Of a stretch of DNA of 64,000 bases, positions 51,903-64,000 are shown piece after piece (the first letter of the stretch is position 1; each line of letters opens with the position of its first letter). Below the pieces are notes generated by a model that ran no database searches, was not told the DNA's origin, and saw nothing but the letters and a program-made list of their open reading frames with translations. The DNA is taken from assembly GCA_037903475.1 (NCBI GenBank), contig JBAJFG010000080.1:1612001-1676000 (forward strand), in the 5' to 3' direction. Source of the DNA: Ancylostoma caninum (Eukaryota > Nematoda > Chromadorea > Rhabditida > Ancylostomatidae). A program made the translations under genes and the position numbers.

Positions 51903-54900
51903 GTGCATTTCGAGAGCGTGACATCATTAAAACCTTTTTGAGAGAGAAAATCATCTGTAGGATCGCTGCTTGCAGCTCACATCACTCTCTCGTTTTCACT
52001 ACCTGGGTCTTCCAACAAATTTATTTATTTATTATATTTATTCATCTATTGATCTACTTACTAAACATGATTATCTCTTCAATGGTCCCCCACTTACTTC
52101 TCTTGGTATAATCAGCATAACCCACATAACATAACCAGTATAGTGCGTTGATTATGTGAAAAAGATCTCGGTAGGGAAACCTAGACCTTCCGTAGTTAAT
52201 AGGAGGGCGATTGCCTCATGACATACCATGAGTGAGAATCGTCACCTTAAAAATAACTATTTATTCGGGAGTAGAAATAGAAGCGTCTCAATTTTCATTC
52301 ACTATCTCTGTCGTCGTTCTTTTTTTCTCCTTTTTTGGCGCTTCTGAATGTATAATAAAGTGAATAAATAATCACGAGTTTTTCCCCAAAAATTAACCAA
52401 AAAATAACCCCCAGAGACTCATGACATGACGCACTCGGGTTTTGAATTGCGTTTGGTACTTACCCATGGTTACTTTTTACTTATGCTTTATTCTCATACT
52501 TATTCTAATTTGTATTCTGTGTTTCTGTTGTCTATGGCGCATCATCTTCTGGCGTATCACAAACAAATGAATGAAGGAGTGATAGCTCACAATCTAGCAT
52601 TTAAAACAGAAGATTGAATAGAAAACAAAGATAGAATAGAAATAGAAAACAAATGGATCCCACCCTTCAATCGTAGAATTCACCGTCAGAAGCTAACTCT
52701 ACACTTCCGGCGAATTTCCTACGCACTCCACGACGCGCTAATCACGTTTTGGAATCAGTGCAGCACGTCTTGAAGTCGAATTTATAGAATCTCTACTCTC
52801 TTGACCTGTTCATCACAGAATTCATAACTCTAAAGCGCATATATGTAGAGATTGTTGGATATACAGCTCCAATTTGGGAGAGTTTTACTACAATTCCCTG
52901 TGTGCATTCATCCCCAGGCCACAGCTGCTCACTACTATTCTGTCCGCACCACACATAACTACTCTTTCGACTCGACGTAGACTCGATGTTACTCGTAGAT
53001 GGCGAAGATTACAATGCACTGACCTGTCCTCGTCATAGCCGACCCCGTGATATATGGCCCCCGACTTCGCTCTCACCTGCGCAACCCCTGCCGGAACTCC
53101 ATTCCACAGTGTTCTTTCTTAGCCGTACTCCGGCTATACTCGTACCTTCCTGGCTCTACTCGCCGCAGCTCAGCCAGACTTCCATTACGAAAAATAGCGT
53201 AATCGATCAGTTTTCATGTGGCGGTTCATGCGGAAGACGAGGTACTTCCTGCCCGAGCTTGGCGCTGGCCCTTCGCCAGCGGGGACCCGCGGCCCGGTGG
53301 CGAGGCACTTGCAGCCCAATTTCGATAGGGGGCGACGAGAGCCTCTGCATGATCCTTGACCCGCAGAACTCATTACCAAGAAAACTGGGGCCGGGCTGCG
53401 TTGTTCGAATTATCTGCTTCGTTGCTTAGGTTGATCGTTTCCGCTGTGGGCTGTTGTACAGGCCTCGTCGCTGCCTACTTCGCTGCTATTATTCCCTGGA
53501 ACTCCTTTGCTACCGTATCCTTCACGTGTTCGCAATGGCCGTTGTGGTGTTACCGTTGATTTATCACGCAGACTCTGTGCATTAATGGGAAATGTATCCT
53601 TTGATGTGATTGTCTTGACTCCTCCATTTACTTCTTTTTACCTGTGCTTCTATTCGTAAAAGTTCTCGAGAAGATTCTGGGCCTCCTGCTCACCCAAAGT
53701 GGACGAGTTTCCCAGGAAAATATGTTATGTCGCTGTCTTAACCACCATTTTTTAATGCTGACTGAGAAGAGTTGGTCTTACAGAGTACACCTCCGGAGAA
53801 CTCATCCACTTTAAACACCGGATAACCGGGTAGATAACAACCTTCCCAAAAACGTTCATGAATACATGTCCTGGGTACTTTTTTTCCAGATTTCGTTGCA
53901 AACGCAGACCTTTACCAATTTTATAGGGGCAACACAGTGGTTTGAAGGGAAGGCAATGAAGAAAAATGGAACTTTTCCGTAAAGCTAGTGCTCCATTTCT
54001 GGCAAGTAACTGTTGAAGGTTTTACAGAAGCTGATATGAAATCTTCCAATTTTTTATCCCGCGTCCATGATCGAGATCAAAAAAATCATTTTTAAACGAC
54101 AACTTATCATAAACAACCCTTTAAAAACATGTAAATACAAAAAATAAAAAACAATCTAGCACCATTAAAATGAAAAATACGAAAAATTCAACCATACTTA
54201 ACTTCATATATAATATACTGAACAGCATTAACGTGAAAATCCAGTTATTCCACGTGCTTGGCCGACATAGATGCAAAACCATTGGTCTACTCAGCGCAAA
54301 ATCGTACTCTTTGTCATGGGTGTGAGCCAAACCTACAGTAGTCCGGTGGTAATGACTCCTATTTCATTCAAATTTGGACCACATCCAACACAAAAGACTT
54401 AGGGAGCCCACAACATGCGTGCTTTTCATTTCTCGGTAGAAATTGAGGATTCCACAGACTTTCCAGGAAGCAGGGTCCATTCTCGGATAGCATGTACATC
54501 GAAAAACATTATCTTCGGGGTGAATGAATTTCTGTTCGCTCGTTCTGGAAGCTGTAACGCTTGAACTCCTTCAATTACCATTTAATACGATCTCTAAAGT
54601 CCTGATGAGCTAGAAGTTTCTAACTTATTGTACGACCAATCTATTAAACGTCTTTCTGCGAAACTCCAAACTCAAACTCCAGAATATGAGTATTCTCATG
54701 CGTTATAATTTCATTTTGCAGGTATAAGGTTCATTTTGCAGCACTTCAGTTCTTCATCGTTCATATTGCGGGTGACGGATCGAGGGCCGGTCACTTTTAC
54801 GTCTCCATAATTTTTCCCCAGGGACACTTGAAGATGAGCACTATGAAAAGCGAACTCTGCGTGCTCCCTTTTTGAGCCATCACATGTCACACAATATTGT

Positions 54901-56397
54901 TGTACTACTAATTTTCATGTCTCTTTGAAGTAATCATTTTTTTGTGTCTCTATACCTTGATCTGCCTCGAGGACCCTGTTCTTCATTGCCCAACCCTTCG
55001 AAGTTGTTAGTTTAAAGTCAGCACCCAAATGGAGCAACCCTTCTGGCGTGGAAATTATGAAAAACCATGCAACCATTAACCATGCAAGTTAACTATGCTA
55101 TAACTATGGCGGACGTAAGAGTTGATTCACTAGCCAAGTTTTGCTTGGTTATGCATTCATTCCCAGTCCGAAAGTAAGCTGTGCTACCTGTGGGAGGTTG
55201 TTAGAGTAGCAGAGGTGTGGATGAACAACAAGAAATGAACCCTCCATAGGAATGCGCACTATAAATGGGCTATAATATTGCAGCTTGGATCGGTGTGATC
55301 CAAAATTGACCAGCTAAAGTTTGCGCTATGAATTTTCCCACCATGCCATATGTCTCATGGACGATTTTGTATTCATAAAGTAATTTAAATCCAGTACTAT
55401 CAAATAATACATATATACATAAGTCCATGAAAAAACGGGGGAGAACCGTGGGGAAATGAGCCATCAAGCATATGTACAGTCAGTCCTACCAATCCCTGCC
55501 CTCTCCACTCCCTCCTCTATCCTGCTGCATCTTGCGGCTCAAAAGACAGAGATTCTGTAGCACTGTCACTTTTTTGAACCACATCTGGCACCTGTAGTTA
55601 AACAAGTTCCTACGGTTTTTAACGTCCATCTCGCTGAGGCCCATATTAGGTGATGAATGCTGTCGCAGAGGCCATCCACTTACTTAATCCTCGCTCTTTA
55701 TGGCTATCAGACGATTGTTTTCTTTTCTCATCGCCTAATTAAGTGTTGCATAATATACGACACCGATTACCTGGCGGCCACCTGCTAGCGAATGTCATCC
55801 GAGTAAATACGGCGAGCGGGATGGTGACCCCGATCACATCACTGCCTTAGACAAGATCAGATTCCCTACCGGAAGTGTCGCAGCAGAGCCGATTACGACA
55901 CTGCGGCAGCAAGTAATTTTGCTCGTAACGCGAATGTACTGAAATACCAACGGATTTCAACGCATAGCAGGCTCTTGGAGATTAACTATCAAAATTTCCC
56001 TATTTATTTTTTGGTGTTGTCAATCAGGAAAATAGGGATACCGCTTTAAACGCCGAACATTCGATTTTTCGAATAAAACATCCGATTGATCATGAATAAA
56101 TGGATAAAGTATTGTTAGGTACATAGACCAAGATGGAGAGGAACTTCTTGAATTCAATTCTTTGTTTTGTTCTCATTTGTTTTAATTTTCCTTTGTTTCT
56201 AACTTCAGATGTTTATTGTGTGTCACTTCGTTATCGCTTTGATTCTTCACGTGACAATATCGGCGAACGTGGGAGAAGGAGCGAGCGAATTCCGAAATTC
56301 GTACGAATTCCAAAGTTCCCTTGGCTTTCGACTCCAGATTTCCGGAAATCTGCGGAGAAAAGTCGGATTTTTTCAAAAGTTCTGGGGATCAGAGTGC
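51902..56397. other. Gene-free stretch
   Basis: Mostly AT-rich. A GC-rich patch at 53215-53400 holds a short frame (MRKTRYFLPELGAGPSPAG...) that I do not recognise. Nothing else supported. Confidence 0.45.
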
Positions 56398-56595
56398 ACA
56401 CGGTGCGTCATAAATATTGACGCACTGAAGTTATGCTGTAGAAAGGACAACATCCCGAAAACCACCATATATGCATATCCAAAATAAAGATCATGTCTTA
56501 GCGAATACAAAAAACCCACCCTATTTGGAATGATTTCTCATCTTTGATTTTCTACGACTCATTTTAGGTGCGTCAATAATTCTGACGCACCCTGT
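56398..56595. mobile_element. Short element with palindromic ends
   Basis: Left end CGGTGCGTCATAAATATTGA then CGCAC (56401-56425); right end GGTGCGTCAATAATTCTGAC then GCACC (56568-56592). Each end is itself a GTGCGTCA...TGACGCAC palindrome and the two are inverted copies of one another. Interior about 140 bp, AT-rich, non-coding. Confidence 0.7.
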
Positions 56596-58332
56596 ATTTC
56601 CATGTGAATCCACATAAGTGTTTTTTTTTTTCGTGGAAATAAATTTATATGGCTTGCTGGCTGATTCTTGACGATCCTCGAATATCTTTCTTGGGAAGTA
56701 GTGTTGCCATACAAATGGTTTGTTGGTAAGAAGCTGATGCCCAGCGATTTTTGCTGAACATAAGACGCGATGGGATTTCTTGGCACTCCGAGTAGCATGG
56801 ACAAATTGCCACTGAAAGATAGGGCTACTGCCTCCATGAAATGTCAGCCTATGGCTTACAAAATCCACAAAAGGCCCACACACCCATGCTGGACCAGAAT
56901 AGAGTAGTGCTGCTGGAGAAGTGCTCAGAAGCTGAGTATTTTTAAAGCAAAAAGAAAGTAGTAAGAGAGGCTTAACTTCGCGCTGGAATCCTCTCCATAG
57001 CGATGAACTACAGGATTTTCATGGTAGTTATGAAGTTTTCTTGGTAGTTGACATCAAATATGATGGAAAACCATCAAGAGAACACTGGCTTGCCACTATG
57101 GAGACGATTCCAGTGTGGGCGGCGCAGCTGCGCCGCGTGCTTCCTATGTCTGCGAAAACGCACCGCCACTGAAGTCCACCGTCTTTTTTCATCACTCTCA
57201 AACCGCAATACAACTTTTCTGATGCACATTTTTTCCGCAATCATTGCTTGAAATTAGTAGTCAATTTTCGACTCTGAAAATCTCTCAAATTTTAGGACAG
57301 TAAGCAATATTCCCCAAAATTATTTTATTTAGTACTCCAAGCGACCAGGCCGAGGTCAAGTCACTCATCCTTTTTTTCTAAGCTGAATTACTAGACCACA
57401 CATCGTTGATTGCTCTGCTGTTGAGGTTATGTCATAGAAAGAATTTAATTCATCATTTCACTGTGAGTTGCAGAAAAGATGTCTCCACAGCTGCTTTGGC
57501 AAACTTCCCATGTGTGACAACAGGGTGCTGATCTGCAGAAGAAAAAAGCCGTTGTTTTGCGTGTCGGCGCTTTCTCCTTCTAATTTCATTCGTTCGGGTG
57601 GGCTGCGGTCAAAGCGCTTGCTCGACCTCACGCCGTCCAGCGCTGCCTGAAGAGCCGGCTCGAGTCAGAAGTGGGGGCTGAGCGGTGTGTAGTCGTGTCA
57701 GTGCCGAGCACCTCTTCGTCGCCTCTCCAATCAAGCGGCGAGAATTTGACAGCCGCCTTTTTAATATGTCCACCCGGCCGCTCAATAAGCAAGTGCCCAT
57801 TCTCACTTTCGGTCGCCAACATTATCCCCCCCCCCCCCCCATAGACGTCCTCACCCCCGCGCGGGCGATCACGCCGACCGCTCTTGTTTTTGCGCTGCTC
57901 CGTTTAGTCGCACGGCTTCTGTCACTCATCTCGCCATCTGTTGATAGATCTCACGGTGAGTATGGGAGCCGTTGCTAGCTTGCACAGGTGAGCCAGTGGC
58001 TGGACCCTGCACCCACGTCAAGGAGATTTGGGGGGCTGCCTTTGAACGCTGAAAAGGTCTTCCATCATTGCTACACATAGGACCGAATTAAAGTCGAATA
58101 ATTAAACTAATTTAATTACTGGTCCAGTATCTGATCCCAAAAGAATTTCCAAAAAAAAGAGAAAGCTTTTGTTCGTACCCTATCATTTCTCAAAGGATGT
58201 GCCGCTCTCTCTTTCCCAAAAATCCGAGTTTTGAATTCGAGTACATATACATATACATGTATCTAATGTTTTGGTCTTAAGGATAACTGCTGCTCATGTA
58301 CAACTGAACTATTTGTAGTGATCTACAGAATA
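56596..58332. other. Gene-free stretch
   Basis: Contains a C run at 57828-57840 and a GC-rich block at 57580-57970. Short frames there are not recognised. Confidence 0.45.
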
Positions 58333-58696
58333 CTTGGGATTGAATAAAAACTGGATAATTTTGTTACTCCAGTTGATAATTTAGGAAACAATTTAAACTT
58401 CCCGATATGTCTTCGAGAATGAGGAAGCCCTAAGGTTACAGCACTGCATTGCTCTCCAATGTTGGAACATTCAAATTTTCCATTTCTTAATCGGATATTT
58501 TTGCTTTCGAATGCCGAATATTTTGTACAAATGGAAAATTCGAATTTTCCAACGTTAGAGAACAATGTAGTGCTGTATGAGAGAGAAGAAGAGTTTTAAG
58601 GTTCTCTTATTCTCGAATATCTGGATTCATAAATTGTTACCTAAATTATTAATTAAAGTAACAAAGTTATTCGGTTTCCATTTGGTCCCAGGCATA
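58333..58696. repeat. Long imperfect inverted repeat
   Basis: Arms of about 165-170 bp: ttgttactccagttgataat / attattaattaaagtaacaa, gaggaagccctaaggttaca / tgagag...aaggttctcttattctcg, and the inner tacagcactgcattgctctc / gagaacaatgtagtgctgta. The centre is near 58510. Foldback-type element without clear target-site duplication. Confidence 0.75.
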
Positions 58697-59987
58697 ATCT
58701 GCAGTGCAATTTCTGGTGCCAGAAAACACCATGTTAGCTCTGTTCCTATCCGTATTGACTCTCGAATCACAGCTGAACTCTTATTCCGACCAAACCATTT
58801 TCGCCAATTCGTTTCAGCACACGTTTCATTTAATCCCTACGACCATTCAGATGTCCACCACGCCACAGATGGGACGATGAACTCATCAGGACTGCTTTTA
58901 GGTATGTTAACGAAGCTCTTCAAAGTTCCTCAGACAATTCGTATGCCTAGCGAACCCATTAAATGTAGGAACAAGCATCTGAAAAACTTTATGGAAAGCA
59001 TAGACGTTTTCAATGTTATCATACGATTTTTTCTACATTTCAATTTATTTGCCCAGAGTGGACTTTTTTTAGTGGTAGTTTTTATATTTTGGAGCGGGGC
59101 GTGGGAAGAGAAGGCGAGAGGATGTTTCTATTGGGGAGGGGTCTAATTCGCTGGTATTTCAAACCAATAATTAGTATAATAACTTCGAAATTAACCTTAA
59201 GTATAAAGCAATACAAATAAAGACGAATATTTTATTTGAGATTTGCCATAGGAAATAACGAAATGAAAACAACCCATCCAATTGCCTGCAACTGGTAGAA
59301 AAGGAACCATTTTCACCTACGTATTTTATGGAGCAATGTGTATTGGAGAGTAATTTTGTTTGTAGTTAAGCATTGGCTCATAATCTCAAAAGCTGCAATG
59401 CTTCGATGTATCATTTGGAGGACACTCATGAGTATGATCACCCAGAAGTAGCAATTGAGTATAGGCACGGTTACGTATGGATGAACATATTGGTGTGTGC
59501 CAGGAAAAGGGTAAAATTGGGTACGTCAACACGTTTACCATGGGTAGTCACAGTGATGAATTCCAGAGCGAAAATAATCCAAACTTCCTTGGCAGACTTA
59601 GGTGTCACCCATTGCTGAATTTCTTGCAAGCAGTGGATCACCGAGATGATCGTAAGTTGACGCGGTAAAACTAGGAGAGGGTGATAGGGGTAGACTCCTT
59701 CAATGTTCATGAAGTTGTTCATCAAAATACATATTTACCCATATGTGACGTTTCTATGCGCAGCCGCTGCCCATGGGTATGAGATTACTCACCCCTCCAG
59801 TGATGCATCATTGGCCAAATTTGTTTAATCAGTGAACAGGTGGAGGAATTTGGTAGTGCACTAAGGTCTAATGGCATCGGTGCAGCTAAAAAATTCAAAA
59901 CAACATAGTGACTTTTTGTTTCTCGGCGATTCATAGAAGCAGGCCCCGGAAACATGTGAATTCTCCACCCATGGCTGTCCATTTCAG
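58697..59987. other. Upstream region of the last gene
   Basis: The first exon (start codon and most of the signal peptide) of the gene beginning at 59988 should be here or further left. A protein-like open frame covers part of 58697-58990 (RKHHVSSVPIRIDSRITAEL) but gives no donor in the needed phase. Confidence 0.35.
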
Positions 59988-62900
59988 TGTGCTTCCTGCC
60001 TGTTGTGTTCGCTTCGCATTGTCCGAGTCACATCAGTTCACGGATACAGGAATGTGTGCGCCCTGTGGCTGAGTACGCGAAGCTGCTCAACAACAACCAA
60101 GTCTGTCGAACTTTTTGCAATGTAGTGGATCAGCTGAGTAACGCTTTACTTCCAGGACACTTCCCGCAGCAGCGCATCAGAGATCGGCAATGCGTTTTCC
60201 CTGCCGAATATGGGCGGACGAGTGTTCAACGAACTTTGCAAGTCAGCAATCTTGCAATTCCGCTTATTCTAAAGAGTTTACCCAGAGCTTTGCTAAATTC
60301 GTCCAACAAAGCTTACTCCTGCTGCGATAGCGGCACAACTGTTCCTGGGAAGTTCGTAGACCATTCACATATCCATGGTGCAGGAGGTCCTTCAGTAAGA
60401 TCCATCACATCTTGTCGAGGAAACTCTTTTTAGCTAGCGAAAAAAAATCGTAGCTGGTATATTAACAATTTTCTGTTGCAAAACTTTCCACTTTGGTTTA
60501 TGGGAGGGTCTGGCAGATTGAGGTATCCTCGTGAACACCGTTTAGGACAACTGCCTTTTTGTTTGCCTTTGTTCAGGGAGAAGATTTACGGCCTACTTTT
60601 TGCAAAATGTCTAAATATAGGAAATGCATGCAATCATCATATAACATGTGCACTATAAATGGCCTATATGTCACTCTCCTGCTCATAAATCTCAACCACA
60701 GCCTTTTTCTACATATCAGACATTCTGCTCTAATATCGAAAAACTCCTTAAACGGAAATTACACAATACGCAATGTGTACTCTATGAGCGATTTTCCGAC
60801 ATTTTTCACGCGTCCTTGCTCTCATTGGAAATTAACTAACAAGATAATTACAACTGGGAGAGTACAACTGGAAGATCCAGCATGCCCAGACGAGCTAGCT
60901 CCTGAGAGAAAACAGGGAGCTGGGGCATTTTTTTAAAGGAACTGTTTTTAACGATGCTGTCATTGATAATCCATCTGCCAGAACTCATTTTCGACTCAGC
61001 GCAGACATCCCATATCATCATGAGACATCTGAACCGTTGGACTTTTCCGCTCAAAAGATTTGGGTACAGAAGAGTGGAAGAATCAGAAAGAAAAATATGT
61101 GGCATGTTTCCCTGTTTGTTCCAACCTATTTTTCCTTGAAAAAATGGAAAACAAAAACAATAACAAGATTTTTTTTATCAAAAACGCATATTTGGAAAAC
61201 GATATTATCAGCGACATATAAAGCCGCAGCTTCTTCCTCTACAAAAATCTTTGAAAAAGAAAAAAAAAGATCACATGATGACCCACTTCTCATAAATATA
61301 ATTACTATTATGTTCTCAAATACATTATTTACAACATATCAGAAAAACCATGTCAATTTCCACCTCACATTAGTTTTTTTTTTCTCATTTAAGAAATTAA
61401 GGAAAAAACGTGATCCCCAGAAGTTACCGCCTCATTGTGGCTCTCCGTTTTGGAATAGTTAACAATCATAGAAACTTTGAGTCATCTAAATCACTCAATA
61501 AAAGAACCCAGGACTGTTTCCTCGTGCCTACGCAAGTGAATACTATCATCGATGGCTACCTTCCCCTTTCGTCAATGGCCAGGTTCGCTTCCCATATTAT
61601 TCATGGATTCCTGCCCGTTTCGTAGTAATATGTAGATGTCCCCGCGCTTATCTCAAGTTCACTTGCAGATGGTTTTTTGGACTCTCTTTTTGGCCCGCAC
61701 CGCTTGCATTAGGGTTGAAATGAATTACCGGAGCACTGAAAGCTTTTTGTCATAGTTTCGGAAACGCTGTGGGAATTGAGTGACGCAGACCAGTGACATG
61801 CGATCTTAAAAGAAAAACATTTGAAGCCACCTGAGAACTGAGAACCACATTGGGATACCATGCCATGATCTAGAAGGGTGGTTATAAAATGCGATCTACT
61901 TCAATTTATACAAGACCGATTTTGCCCACCAACTTTGGGAGCAGACCTCTCTTAACGCAGCATTGCATATATGAATAAGGGAGCTCGCGAAATGAGCAGA
62001 AAACCAATTTTTATCAAGATTCGCCCTTGGGACACCTTAGCTGGAATCGCATGAACTCACTCTTCACTGGGCAGGATGGTGTGTGTACTTGAAACAAGCT
62101 AAAAATAATCATCTTAGGAAAGTCTACAAAATCACAACACATCACTGGAAGGATTCGGAAGGTTTCTGACCATTGATAATCAAACAGAATTGTTTCTATC
62201 TCATGAGAACCCGTACAAGCAGAAATAGTTGCAAAATTTATCACATTTACGGATATAATTTTCACCCTAGTTAACCGTCGAAGCGTTTGAGAGAATACCT
62301 GATTCAATTCTAAAACGATCGTTTGAAAGAGCTGAGCTCCCGATTCCATGTGAATATACAGAATTTATTTTCGATTGACGTAAAATGGTGGAAAAAATGA
62401 AATTTTTAAATGACATTCTGGTTTAGATACTACTGGCAATAGTGTAAGGGAAATAAGCAAAAAATGGTCAATCTGCTTTTATCCTGTTGCCTCTAAATGT
62501 GAGCAGAGTTTTTTTTTGAAGATTTAAACATTGAAACATAAAATAAAAAACATTCAAATCTAGTAGTTCAAATTTTTCCGATCAGTTTTTCATAATTTAG
62601 TTCTTTATAGCTTAATGGCTTTAACTAATTTAGTTCTTTATAACTCAATGGCTTTAAGAGTTCCAGATTAATCCCATAGATCTACTCCCTGTTATCAGAT
62701 ATTGATAGATTAATACATATTTTTTTTGTGCCGCCTCCCTGACTTCTATCTGCGCAACTACAATTGTCACTCATTATTTCCTTACTAACTCAGTTCATGT
62801 TCTGTCTTTTTTTCTATATAAGTTCCGTGTTTCCTAATGTTCAACGGTGACTAACCTAGCACGCCTATGTGCGTAATAATTATAAATATTGAAACAAATA

Positions 62901-63704
62901 TGAAATAAATATTGAAACAAAAGCTTTGTACCCGGAACCACGAAGCATTCTCGATTCCGAACTTCTCAGTTCTTCTATTTGGGAATCGAGACTGCTTCCT
63001 GCTACCATTGACTAATGTCAATTCCCATGATGATATTTGATGCATTGCCAAAAACACCAGTCATACCTTGGTTTCGTTCGTGAGTTAGATCTGTTGATCG
63101 CTGGGGAGGGGGGGGGGCAGGCGTGGAGGATGTGCAAGCTGCGCCCTACAACCTTTCTTCACGATTTTTATCTTCAAACACCTATTTCTCAGGTTGATAG
63201 CGAAGTTCAATGTCTGCGTACGTGAGTTCCGTGCGCAGTGCGTGCGACACGTGACGATAAGCTTAATCGACTCTTCGTACGGATATCTGTGCAATGAAGG
63301 ATACAACAGTGAGTTCCCCCTCGTTTTCTACCAAGCTCTGGGCCACTCTCTGGGAATCTCGTATAATTCCTCCTCGCCTATTTTGGGCACTAGATTACTA
63401 ACCCTGGCTATGTTTTTGCACCGCTCTCCCTCGATCAATGCCTCGTTAGCTCTTTTATTAGGGTCATAAATTTTGCGGCCATTTTGCCTCAATCTACGAC
63501 TTGTCGCACTCTCCTCGTCATCAAAGTATGTTTCCATAAATGCGGAGACCTTTTTGCAGCCTTCATGGAGTCCGCCGAGTGTCTCATGGAACTGGATCGG
63601 AAGCCGGCGGTTAAGCGATGTCATGATGAGACATTGGTGGAGATAGAAACCGCCAACACAGAGACAGGGATAGCAATGGCAGCGAAGCTTGACCGCATGT
63701 GTGG
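59988..63704 (+). CDS. Secreted Cys-rich protein of nematode CPG4/DUF19 type (partial at both ends)
   Basis: Four visible exons: 59988-60100, 60156-60241, 63193-63308, 63560-63704, all phases agree (entry phase 1; exit phase 2 beyond 63704). Exon 1 reads hydrophobic VCFLPVVFAS (end of a signal peptide) then HCPSHISSRIQECVRPVAEY; exon 2 gives EIGNAFSLPNMGGRVFNELC; exon 3 NVCVREFRAQCVRHV, then ISLIDSSYGYLCNEGYN; exon 4 MESAECLMELDRKPAVKRCH, then TANTETGIAMAAKLDRMCG. Spaced cysteines and the overall look fit the nematode-specific secreted CPG4/DUF19-like family, whose members are often extracellular or eggshell/cuticle-associated; role here unknown. Intron 2 is 2.95 kb while the others are 55 and 251 nt. 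Start exon upstream and remaining exons past the window are missing. Confidence 0.72.
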
Positions 63705-64000
63705 GTAAGTGCATAAATGTAATGTTAAATATAAAAGAACTTTAAATATATAAGGAATTACTACAGCAGAAGACATACAGTGAGCATTGATGGCGTTGGC
63801 CCTCACACGGCCTCGAAAAGCACGCTGCGCAACCGCGCCGTGCGCGCCGGAATCGATTGCTATTTTTATACTATTTTCAGCAGCTTTTCTACATGATAAG
63901 TGAAAAAATCATCAAATCGGGAGGAAAAGCATCCAGAAATAGCATTCCGGCGGCAGACGACACCGATTCCCGGACGCGCGGCCTTCTTGAGGCCGCGGAA
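63705..64000. other. Window end, intron of the Cys-rich protein gene
   Basis: Starts with the donor GTAAGT at 63705. A GC-rich segment at 63800-63860 and 63970-64000; no exon recognised before the window ends. Confidence 0.5.

Noticed and set aside
52986..53429. 147-residue open frame
   Set aside because: GC-rich patch open in several frames on both strands; nothing favours one as coding.
58577..59146. 189-residue open frame
   Set aside because: Its first third is the right arm of the inverted repeat at 58333-58696, it has no splice context or family resemblance, and its possible donors do not fit the phase needed for the downstream Cys-rich gene.
63328..63714. Minus-strand 128-residue open frame
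   Set aside because: It is the antisense shadow of the real plus-strand exon at 63560-63704 and flanking intron.

Overview
This window looks like genomic DNA of a parasitic nematode, most likely a strongylid (hookworm-like); the species is my inference. Reasons: genes are cut into many short exons by introns that are often 45-70 nt with TTTYAG-type acceptors. Spliced-leader-like acceptors sit just 5' of start codons. There is a nematode-only MSP-fold sperm-type gene and a secreted cysteine-rich protein of nematode CPG4/DUF19 type. The non-coding space is full of short inverted-repeat transposons and a tRNA-derived SINE. Most open reading frames in the window are chance; the real genes had to be assembled exon by exon from splice phase and family resemblance.

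Layout: (1) 427-15647 (+), SR-protein kinase spk-1/SRPK, 20 exons plus a probable alternative long first exon inside intron 2. (2) 15648-22056, a gene-free stretch of inverted-repeat elements and a tRNA-derived SINE. (3) 22057-25380 (-), a let-767-type 3-ketoacyl-CoA/steroid reductase, 8 exons. (4) 26953-31636 (-), the proteasome ubiquitin receptor rpn-13/ADRM1, 11 exons, with an MSP-fold gene (30117-30510, +) nested in intron 1. (5) 33275-35978 (+), mitochondrial glutamyl-tRNA synthetase (first exon not found). (6) 36127-39882 (-), alkb-8/ALKBH8, converging on the synthetase gene with only 148 bp between stop codons. (7) 40-45 kb, orphan exon-like pieces around a 5'-truncated non-LTR retrotransposon (42163-43977). 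(8) 45-59 kb, a gene desert with MITEs, palindromes and microsatellites. (9) 59988-63704 (+), the 5' part of a secreted Cys-rich protein gene that runs off the end of the window.

Functional reading: rpn-13 and let-767 are in the same order and strand as I recall for the C. elegans pair C56G2.7/C56G2.6, so they are probably a conserved operon. The other genes are housekeeping functions: splicing-factor phosphorylation, organelle translation, tRNA wobble-uridine modification. The two most interesting sequence signals are the repeated use of AAG instead of CAG/TAG as 3' splice site in four different genes, and the long in-frame alternative first exon of the SR kinase. The mobile-element layer has at least four inverted-repeat families with clear TA or TTAA target-site duplications, including one element nested in another.
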